From JAOZTV01 sp965371805 (GTDB taxonomy: Bacteria > Acidobacteriota > Aminicenantia > UBA2199), in contig CBDUZW010000069.1 in assembly GCA_965371805.1 (NCBI GenBank), forward strand, positions 1-28,084: a stretch of 28,084 nucleotides of DNA, in the 5' to 3' direction. How positions within the stretch are numbered: the first letter of the stretch is position 1; each line of letters opens with the position of its first letter. The notes below the pieces were generated by a model, which worked only from the letters and a program-made list of their open reading frames with translations, was not told the DNA's origin and made no database searches. The translations under genes and the position numbers were made by a program. Shown here in pieces: positions 7,787 through 14,878 of the stretch.

Positions 7787-7815
7787 TTGACAAAAAAAAA
7801 TTTCTGAAATATATT
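7787..7815 (+). promoter_or_regulatory. Sigma-70-type promoter of the chemosensory operon
   Basis: TTGACA (7787-7792), a 17-base spacer, then TATATT (7810-7815). This is a near-consensus housekeeping promoter. It is followed by AGGAGG (7839-7844) and the ATG at 7849. No equally good promoter is visible inside the operon down to 20948. Confidence 0.7.
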
Positions 7816-7848
7816 TACTTATAGTAGATTTAAAAAACAGGAGGATAC

Positions 7849-8670
7849 ATGGAATTAAACAATGGGAAAAAAATTTTTGTTATATTATTGTCATTTTTTT
7901 TATTATTTTTTGTTATTAATGATTTAAATGCAACTAAAGAACAAATGAAAATTGATAAGATTATTAAGTCTGGAAAGATTGTTGCTGGTACCAGTGCAGA
8001 TTATCCACCTTATGAATTCAGAGCTATAAACGATGATGATACAATTTATGGTATGGACATTGATATTGCAAATGAAATTGCAAAAGATCTTGGCGTAAAA
8101 CTAGAGATAAAGGAAATAGTTTTTTCTAGATTATTTGATGCCGTGAGAAAAGGGGAGATTGACTTTATTATTGCTGGACTTAGTCCAACAGAAAAAAGAA
8201 AAAAAATTGTTGATTTTTCGGTGCCATACTATAAAGCTCTTCAAAATATGTTAATACGATCAGCAGATGTAAATAAGATTAATTCTCTTGAAGATTTAAG
8301 AGGAAAAAAAGTTGGAACTCAAAAAGGGTCAATTCAGGAGGAGTTGGTAAAACAGCAAATTGCAGGGGCTCTTTTTTTTGAAGAGGATACAATCATTAAA
8401 CTTGTTGATGATTTAAAAAAAGGTAAATTAGATGTAATAATACTCGAAAAACCAGTAGCAGAATCTTTTGCTAAAAGGAATAAAGGACTTATTAATATTA
8501 AATGTGTATCAGAATCAAGTTTTCTTGGATCAGCAATTGCTGTAAAAAAAGGTGATAAAAAACTTCTTAAAAGAATTAATATGATTCTTGCAAAATTGAA
8601 ACATAATAATATGATAATTGAATTTGCTGAAAATGCGAAATTGTTAATGGAAGGAAAAAAGAAATTTTAA
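7849..8670 (+). CDS. Family 3 periplasmic solute-binding protein (polar amino acid type)
   Basis: A 273-aa extracellular solute-binding protein of the SBP_bac_3 type. The N-terminus has a basic start and a hydrophobic signal segment (~8-25) without a lipobox Cys, so a soluble periplasmic protein is expected. The first lobe shows KIVAGTSADYPPYEF, GMDIDIANEIAKDLG and FIIAGLSPTEKRKKIVDFSVPYY. The second has LEDLRGKKVGTQKGS and an effector-facing ILEKPVAESFAK. Family members bind amino acids such as glutamine, histidine or arginine for ABC importers, but no permease or ATPase gene is nearby. The next gene, 40 bases downstream, is a receptor, so it may serve as a ligand-presenting sensor protein. 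The ligand cannot be read from sequence. The glnN gene next door hints at glutamine or nitrogen status. Confidence 0.9.
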   Translation: MELNNGKKIFVILLSFFLLFFVINDLNATKEQMKIDKIIKSGKIVAGTSADYPPYEFRAINDDDTIYGMDIDIANEIAKDLGVKLEIKEIVFSRLFDAVRKGEIDFIIAGLSPTEKRKKIVDFSVPYYKALQNMLIRSADVNKINSLEDLRGKKVGTQKGSIQEELVKQQIAGALFFEEDTIIKLVDDLKKGKLDVIILEKPVAESFAKRNKGLINIKCVSESSFLGSAIAVKKGDKKLLKRINMILAKLKHNNMIIEFAENAKLLMEGKKKF

Positions 8671-8710
8671 AACAGATTAAATCTACAATCTTATTAGTTA
8701 TGGAGCATAA

Positions 8711-10282
8711 ATGAAAGGGATTAGTATAAAGACTAAATTACTACTTGTAACAGGTATAATGATTTTCCTTGTTGTATTGGGGCTTGTTTTAAACTCTTAT
8801 ATAAAGCAGAAAGAAACTCTGGAAAGAACTTTGGATAGAGAAATTCGAGCAAATGGAGAAATCCTTACAGTAATTCTTGGACCATTAATGGATTTTGACC
8901 GGAAGCAGAATGTTAGAAGTGTATTAGAACAAATGATATCTAAGAGTAAAAATATAACAGGTGCATCGATATCTAAATCTAAAATAAAGGGTAACTGGAT
9001 AAAAATTTCTTCGGATAAAAGTAATGGCTTCATTACTTTCATAGTTGAAAAAGGTAAAAAAAAAATTGGTTCTCTGAATATTTATTATACCGAAAATGAA
9101 ATTAGAGAGGAAATAAATTCAATACTTTTCAGTAATATAATTATTGGTTGTTTAATCTTCTTGTTTTCAATTCTAATAATATCTATAACTTTTGAAAAAA
9201 TAAAAAAAAGATTAATACTTCTCATTGATATTTCAAATAAAATAGCAAAAGGTGATCTGGCAGCATCAAAAGAGATACTGATAAAAACTTTTAGAGAGCA
9301 AATTGGAAAAAAAGAATTTGCAAATCTTAATGATGAGATGCTATTTAAAAAAATGGATCTGAGTAAACAATTAGGTAATAGAGATGAATTAAATAGTGTT
9401 CTTATTGAGTTTTACTCAATGGTTAGAAATCTAAGTCTTCTGGTAAGTAGAATAAAAAGGACTGAAGATTCAGTTTCGGATTCAGCAGAAGAAATAGCTT
9501 CAGGCGCAAGAGATATTGAAGCTTCTTCAATTCAACAATCAGCTTCAACACATGAAATATCTGTAACTAATAAAGAAGTTGGATCAACTTCAAATGAATT
9601 ATATTCAAATATTGAAAATATTGGTACAGAAATTAAGAAAACGGCTACTCTTGCAAGCTCAGGAAAAGATGGACTTCATAATATGGAAGAAGCTATGAAC
9701 CAGTTGATTCATTCTACAAGATCTATTTCTTCAAAACTTGCAGTTATTAATAGTAAAACTAATAAAATATCAGGTGTTAGTACAACAATAAATGCTATTT
9801 CTGACCAGACAAATCTTTTATCAATAAATGCAGCAATTGAAGCTGAAAAAGCTGGAGATTATGGGAAGGGGTTTCTTGTTATTGCAAAAGAGATAAATCA
9901 TCTTGCAAATCAGACAACAGTTGCTACTCAGGAAATTGAAAATATGGTAAGTGAGATGCAGTCCTCTGTCCTTTCCGGGGTTATGGAAATGGATAAGTTT
10001 TCAGGTGAAGTTAAAAAGAGAGTTGATGAAGTTGGCGGAATTGGAGAGAATCTTACAGAGATTATAACTCAGGTTCAAGGTCTTGAACCGGAATTTGAAG
10101 TAATAAGGGATGGAATAAGTATCCAGAGTAATGGAACTGCTCAAATAAGTGAATCTATGGGGCAATTAGCTGAATCGACAAAACAGACGAAAAATTCAAT
10201 GATTGAATTTAAAAAAGTTACAGAAGTATTAAAAAAAGCAGTAAATAGATTAAGAGATGAAATATCAAGGTTTAAGATCTAA
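8711..10282 (+). CDS. Methyl-accepting receptor 1 (WspA-like)
   Basis: A 523-aa transmembrane chemoreceptor. TM1 is about residues 9-29, followed by a small periplasmic domain of ~110 residues, TM2 at ~138-160 and a HAMP-like region. The cytoplasmic signalling coiled coil runs from ~235 to 520. The hairpin tip begins at ~D365 with DQTNLLSINAAIEAEKAG, followed by YGKGFLVIAKEINHLANQT, which is the CheA/CheW-binding region. The charged EAEKAG tip (instead of the E. coli EAARAG) is as I recall it for WspA. There is no C-terminal CheR-docking pentapeptide, which fits a system whose CheR has a TPR extension. It follows the solute-binding protein gene, so its periplasmic domain is the likely docking surface for that protein. 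Confidence 0.93.
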   Translation: MKGISIKTKLLLVTGIMIFLVVLGLVLNSYIKQKETLERTLDREIRANGEILTVILGPLMDFDRKQNVRSVLEQMISKSKNITGASISKSKIKGNWIKISSDKSNGFITFIVEKGKKKIGSLNIYYTENEIREEINSILFSNIIIGCLIFLFSILIISITFEKIKKRLILLIDISNKIAKGDLAASKEILIKTFREQIGKKEFANLNDEMLFKKMDLSKQLGNRDELNSVLIEFYSMVRNLSLLVSRIKRTEDSVSDSAEEIASGARDIEASSIQQSASTHEISVTNKEVGSTSNELYSNIENIGTEIKKTATLASSGKDGLHNMEEAMNQLIHSTRSISSKLAVINSKTNKISGVSTTINAISDQTNLLSINAAIEAEKAGDYGKGFLVIAKEINHLANQTTVATQEIENMVSEMQSSVLSGVMEMDKFSGEVKKRVDEVGGIGENLTEIITQVQGLEPEFEVIRDGISIQSNGTAQISESMGQLAESTKQTKNSMIEFKKVTEVLKKAVNRLRDEISRFKI

Positions 10283-10300
10283 AGAATAGGGGACAAGTAT

Positions 10301-12466
10301 ATGAACTTAAAGAAATATTATAGTTTTTACAGCAGATCAAAGATTATTTATAAGATGATTATTGGTAGTTTGATTTTTACAATTCCTATTGGCGTATTAC
10401 TTTATTTTACTATAAATGGATTTAATTATCATATCGATTTTGCAAATAAGGAATTGACTGGAATACAATTATTGGATCCAATAAGAAATCTTTTACACAG
10501 AATACCTGAATACACTTTATTAAATGAACAAAACAAGCTTGAAAAAAATAAAAATAAAAAAAATGAAAATGAAAATGAAATAATAATTTCTAAATTAAAA
10601 GAGTTAATAGAAAAGCAGTTTGAACTTTTAGTAAATCAAACTGAAAAAAATGCTGGTCTCCTTAAGTTAAAATCAAAAGTTGAAGAAGGTGAAAAACTAA
10701 ATAAAATTAATCCAGTTAAAATTTTTAGTTTATGGAAAAAAGCCCAAATTGTCCCGGATGTTGCCAATGCAGAAGAGAATAAAGATAAACCTGAAATGGA
10801 GCTTGATCTTGAAAATCTCAATATGGAGAATATTGAACAGAACGAGAAAAAAATGATAAATGATGGAGATGATATCAGCGAAGTACAAATTGAGGAAGAT
10901 AATACAATTAATAATCTAAAACTCCTTCTTACCCGGATTGGAAATGAATCAAAGTTAATGCATGACCCAGATACAATGACATATCATTCTATGGATACAT
11001 CACTCTTAATAATGCCGGATTTCCATTTAAGGATGAATGAGTTTAAATCAAAAAGTATTGAAGTATTTAAAACACAAAGCAATAGAGATCTTAGAGGGAA
11101 GATAAATCAACTTAATTATGAATTCCAGAATGATCTTGACAAAATAAATAAAAATAATCCTGTAAATTATAAAAAATATGATAAGACAATTTTTGGTATT
11201 AGTACTTATCTGGATTCTATAATAAATAGAGGGAGAATAAATAAAAAAAAATTTATTGAAGATATAGATAATGCGATAAAATCATCATTTATATTCTGGG
11301 GTGAGATTATAAGCGATCTAAAAGCAAAAATAATTATTAGAAAAAAAAGTAATGAGAAGAAAAAATTTGTTGCTGTATTCATAAGTCTTTTTACATTTAT
11401 TTTAGCACTTGGGATGGCAATTCTAATCTCTTTTGGGATATCTTCTCCATTAAAAAACATCATTCTAATCTCTGAAGATATTGCAAATGGAAAAATTGGA
11501 ATTGCAAAGACAAAACTTGATAATATAACTAAAAATGAAATTTCTCTTAGTTCAAGCCAGAATGAGCTTCATAAATTAGTATTATCTATAGATGTAATGA
11601 CTGTTAACATTGATTCTTTACTTACTCAAGTAACAAAATCCAGTGCTCAGGTTACCACTTCAGCTACTCAGATAGCAGGGTCGGCAAGGCAGCTTGAGGC
11701 AACGGTTGCTGAGCAGGCCTCTTCAACGAACGAGGTTGCTGCAATGAGCAAGGAAATTTCCAAAACAACAAATTCTCTTTCTAAAACTATGGAAAATGTC
11801 ACCAATATGGCAGTTAATGCTTCAGATGATGCACAAGAGGGAAATGAAAAGATACTGAGTATTAAAGAAACAATGAAAACACTTTTAAGCTCCAGTGATG
11901 AGATTGATGATAAATTAAAAATAATAAGAAAAAAAACAGATAACATTAACAAGGTCATTGCAACTGTTACAAAAGTTGCTAATCAAACCAATTTATTATC
12001 TTTGAATGCTGCGATTGAAGCTGAAAAAGCGGGTGAATATGGAATTGGTTTTGCAGTTGTAGCAAGAGAGATCAGGAGATTAGCTGATCAGACTGCTGTT
12101 GCAACATTGGATATTGAGGATATGATCACAGAGATGAAAACAGCTGTTAATGACGGGACCTTATCTGTTGAAAAGTTTAGTACTCAGGTAAAAAAAGATT
12201 CTAATAATGTTAACAGTATAAGTGAAAACCTTTCAGGAATTATTGAAAAAACCAGTGATTTAAGACCTGAATTTGAAGAAGTTTATAAAGGAATGCAGCT
12301 ACAGACTCAAAATTCAGACCAGATTAATGAGACTATGGAACAGTTAAATGAAGTTGCGTCCCATACAAGGGATTCAGCTATTGAATTTAAAACAGCGACT
12401 GATGTATTAGATTCTGCAATTAAGGAATTGCAGGATGAAGTGACGAAATTCCTTGTTGGAGAATAG
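10301..12466 (+). CDS. Methyl-accepting receptor 2 (WspA-like) with charged insert
   Basis: A 721-aa chemoreceptor. TM1 is ~18-40, TM2 ~355-378, then HAMP and the signalling hairpin. The tip is near residue 562 (NQTNLLSLNAAIEAEKAG, then YGIGFAVVAREIRRLADQTAVA). The large periplasmic region is predicted helical. It carries a NESKLMHDPDTMTYHSMDTS segment, which resembles the DPDLDTYYLMD motif of helical-bundle sensor domains in Wsp-type receptors. Two unusual low-complexity stretches interrupt it: Lys/Asn/Glu-rich at ~77-95, and acidic Glu/Asp/Asn-rich at ~157-205. Its tip is closer than that of receptor 1 to what I recall for WspA, so this may be the core receptor and receptor 1 an accessory one. 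It sits 18 bases after receptor 1 with an AGGGGA ribosome site. Confidence 0.93.
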   Translation: MNLKKYYSFYSRSKIIYKMIIGSLIFTIPIGVLLYFTINGFNYHIDFANKELTGIQLLDPIRNLLHRIPEYTLLNEQNKLEKNKNKKNENENEIIISKLKELIEKQFELLVNQTEKNAGLLKLKSKVEEGEKLNKINPVKIFSLWKKAQIVPDVANAEENKDKPEMELDLENLNMENIEQNEKKMINDGDDISEVQIEEDNTINNLKLLLTRIGNESKLMHDPDTMTYHSMDTSLLIMPDFHLRMNEFKSKSIEVFKTQSNRDLRGKINQLNYEFQNDLDKINKNNPVNYKKYDKTIFGISTYLDSIINRGRINKKKFIEDIDNAIKSSFIFWGEIISDLKAKIIIRKKSNEKKKFVAVFISLFTFILALGMAILISFGISSPLKNIILISEDIANGKIGIAKTKLDNITKNEISLSSSQNELHKLVLSIDVMTVNIDSLLTQVTKSSAQVTTSATQIAGSARQLEATVAEQASSTNEVAAMSKEISKTTNSLSKTMENVTNMAVNASDDAQEGNEKILSIKETMKTLLSSSDEIDDKLKIIRKKTDNINKVIATVTKVANQTNLLSLNAAIEAEKAGEYGIGFAVVAREIRRLADQTAVATLDIEDMITEMKTAVNDGTLSVEKFSTQVKKDSNNVNSISENLSGIIEKTSDLRPEFEEVYKGMQLQTQNSDQINETMEQLNEVASHTRDSAIEFKTATDVLDSAIKELQDEVTKFLVGE

Positions 12467-12484
12467 ATATGGTAAAAAGATATA

Positions 12485-12940
12485 ATGTTATTTCTAATAT
12501 TTAAAATTGATGATGGAAAATATGCTATACCGGCAAAAAAAGTGGTAGAAGTTGTTGACCTTGTTAATTTCACAAAAATACCTCAAACCCCGGAATTTAT
12601 AAGTGGATTAATGAATTACAGAGGAGATATATTACCTGTTATAGATCTCCCATATCTTTTTCTAAAAAGGATTTTTAAGCCTATGCTCAGTACTAGAATA
12701 GTCTTAATTGATTTTATTGTAAAAAAAAAAAAAATTATACTTGGACTTATTGCAGAAAACCTGACAGAAACAGTAGAATTTGATAAGAAAAAAATCAAGA
12801 AGTCTGGAATAAAATTAGACTTTATCCCTTATCTAGGTGAAGTTATATCAAATAATGGAGAAATAATTCATTTGCTGGAAATTGAAAAAGTATTACCTGA
12901 AGAACTTAGAGACTCTCTCTTAAAAAATAAGATAAAATGA
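12485..12940 (+). CDS. cheW: CheW-like adaptor 1 (WspB position)
   Basis: A 151-aa single CheW domain coupling receptors to the CheA kinase. It shows the usual pattern FKIDDGKYAIPAKKVVEVV, then PEFISGLMNYRGDILPVIDL (the conserved NxRG turn), and a second beta subdomain. It is short, with no extra domain. The stop overlaps the start of cheR by ATGA (12937-12940), indicating translational coupling. The ribosome site before 12485 is weak. Another ATG 16 bases upstream is in a different frame. Confidence 0.9.
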   Translation: MLFLIFKIDDGKYAIPAKKVVEVVDLVNFTKIPQTPEFISGLMNYRGDILPVIDLPYLFLKRIFKPMLSTRIVLIDFIVKKKKIILGLIAENLTETVEFDKKKIKKSGIKLDFIPYLGEVISNNGEIIHLLEIEKVLPEELRDSLLKNKIK

Positions 12941-14205
12941 TCCTGACAGATAAAATTAAAAATATTATTGAACGAAAGCTTGGTGCGGATATTGACTTAA
13001 TGGGAGCCAAAAGCATTGAATCAGCAGTTCTTAGTGAGATGAAGAAATCAAAAGCTGATTCAATTGGAGAATTTGAGAAACTGCTTAGGATTGATAATGA
13101 TATTTACAACTCTTTTATAGACGAAATAATTGTTCCAAAAACCTGGTTTTTTAGAAATAAAGATTCTTTTTTATTCTTAAAAGAAGAGGTCTCAAAAGAA
13201 TTAAAATCAAATAAAGACTATTTCATTAAAATATTATCTATACCATGTTCAACTGGAGAGGAACCATATTCCATTGCAGCTACTCTATTTGAAGCTGGGT
13301 TAAAAAAAAATCAGTTTCATATTGATGCAATGGATATTAGTAATAAGTCAATTTCCATTGCAAAAAATGGAGTTTATTTAAAAAAACAATCCTATTTTGA
13401 GGAAGTAGATTATTCAGAAAAATACATTTTTGAAAAAGATGGTTCTATCATGGTTGATGATATTTTAAAAGATCAGATTACTTTTTTTAATGCGAATTTA
13501 TTGGATGTATTTGGCATTAATAATACTAAATATGATGTGATCTTCTGTAGAAATGTTTTTATATATTTAAATCAAAAATCAAGAAATGCGGTAATAACAA
13601 ATTTAAAAAATAAGCTTGCAAAAAATGGGATGCTTTTTACAGGTCATGCTGAAATAAATATATTTTTTAACTGTGGATTTATAAAAGTTGATTCAAAGAA
13701 TTCATTTGTTTGTAAAATCGAAAAAAGAGAGAACAAAAAGACTATTATAAAAAAAATTAAAAAAGTAAAAGTTGATAGGAGAAAAGTAGATTTTACTAGA
13801 GTATTTAAAGAAAAAACTAAACTGGTTGAAACATTAATAGAGAAAAAAGATGGAAAATTTTTTTCTTTACAGGAAATAAAATCTTTTGCAGATAATGGAG
13901 ATTATAAACAGGCTATGGATTTATGTGAGTCTTATTTAGATATGAAGAACCCGAATGCAGAAATTTATTGCATTAAAGGTTTAATACATCAATTACAAAA
14001 TGATCTTGATATGGCCCAAAAATGCTTTGAAAAAGCTATATACTTAAAACCTTATTATTATGACGCCTTACTGCATATGAGCATTCTATATGAAAAAAAA
14101 GGTAGTCTTGATCAATCAGAACGATTTAAAAAAAGAGCACAGAAGTCTTTTTCCTTAATAGGAAAATTTGAAAATGATTTTTTGGAGAAAAAAATAAATG
14201 AGTAA
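12937..14205 (+). CDS. cheR: CheR-type receptor methyltransferase with C-terminal TPR (WspC position)
   Basis: SAM-dependent glutamate methyltransferase acting on the receptors. The 422-aa protein has a short N-terminal helical part, the VPKTWFFRNKDSF motif, a SAM-binding loop ILSIPCSTGEEPYSIA at ~100-114, the DAMDIS acidic strand, and CRNVFIYL with the post-II segment LAKNGMLFTGHAE. A Lys-rich linker (~265-295) leads to TPR-like repeats (~315-410: DYKQAMDLC, IYCIKGLIHQLQNDLDMAQKCFEKAI, DALLHMSILYEKKGSLDQSERF). CheR plus TPR is characteristic of WspC. It overlaps the genes on both sides by 4 and 8 bases. Confidence 0.93.
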   Translation: MILTDKIKNIIERKLGADIDLMGAKSIESAVLSEMKKSKADSIGEFEKLLRIDNDIYNSFIDEIIVPKTWFFRNKDSFLFLKEEVSKELKSNKDYFIKILSIPCSTGEEPYSIAATLFEAGLKKNQFHIDAMDISNKSISIAKNGVYLKKQSYFEEVDYSEKYIFEKDGSIMVDDILKDQITFFNANLLDVFGINNTKYDVIFCRNVFIYLNQKSRNAVITNLKNKLAKNGMLFTGHAEINIFFNCGFIKVDSKNSFVCKIEKRENKKTIIKKIKKVKVDRRKVDFTRVFKEKTKLVETLIEKKDGKFFSLQEIKSFADNGDYKQAMDLCESYLDMKNPNAEIYCIKGLIHQLQNDLDMAQKCFEKAIYLKPYYYDALLHMSILYEKKGSLDQSERFKKRAQKSFSLIGKFENDFLEKKINE

Positions 14206-14878
14206 AAATGTAGAAATTCCTAAAGAAAAGTGCTGGAAAATCATTGGTGTTTCCGGTGATTTATCCTGCCCAGAACTTTCTGAATTTATCCATTGTAGAA
14301 ATTGTCCTCAATTCACACGATCAGGTAGAGAATTATTCAATAAGAAAATTATAACAAAAAAGCAATTAGATGAATGGACAATAAAGAACGCTATCCCCAA
14401 AAAAGATGATGTAGTTGGTGACCTCTCAATTGTTCCTTTCAGATTAACAGATGAATGGTTCGCACTGCCTACAAATTTATTAATTGGTGCAACTGAAGTA
14501 TTAACAGTTCATTCTGTGCCTCATAGGACAAATAATATTTTTGAAGGACTTGTAAATGTAAATGGCGAATTATTATGCTGTGTTTCTGCATATGAAGTAT
14601 TAGGTTTAAAAATAAGAGACACAAAAAATGAAAAACAAATAGGCTATGGCAGGATGGTAACTATTAAACATAAAGATGATACATTTGTTTTTAAGGTGGA
14701 TGAACTATTAAGGGCGCAGAGGATTTCTTCTGATGAAATGAGAAAGCCTCCGGCAACACTTACAAAATCAGCAAAATCATATACAAAAAGTGTTTTTTTG
14801 ATTGAAGGTATCGAAGTAGGTATTCTTAAGGGTGATGCTTTTTTTAAGACATTAAGGGAGAGTTTAAATAAAGGATGA
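14198..14878 (+). CDS. cheW: CheW-like adaptor 2 with N-terminal Cys cluster (WspD position)
   Basis: A 226-aa protein. The C-terminal ~150 residues are a CheW domain (VPFRLTDEWFALPTNLLIGATEV, GLVNVNGELLCCVSAYEVLGL). The N-terminal ~40 residues contain C12-W, GVSGDLSC24-P, C33 and C36, a spacing typical of WspD proteins (CWxxIGVxGDxSCPxL, then HCRNCP). Four cysteines with this spacing could hold a metal ion or act as a redox switch; this is inference. The stop overlaps the next start (ATGA at 14875-14878). Together with adaptor 1 this gives the two-CheW layout of Wsp. Confidence 0.9.
   Translation: MSKNVEIPKEKCWKIIGVSGDLSCPELSEFIHCRNCPQFTRSGRELFNKKIITKKQLDEWTIKNAIPKKDDVVGDLSIVPFRLTDEWFALPTNLLIGATEVLTVHSVPHRTNNIFEGLVNVNGELLCCVSAYEVLGLKIRDTKNEKQIGYGRMVTIKHKDDTFVFKVDELLRAQRISSDEMRKPPATLTKSAKSYTKSVFLIEGIEVGILKGDAFFKTLRESLNKG

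Noticed and set aside
7731..7793. Longer N-terminus for glnN from the ATG at 7793
   Set aside because: It overlaps the divergent promoter, has a basic leader unlike GSIII proteins, and the ATG at 7730 has a well-placed ribosome site.
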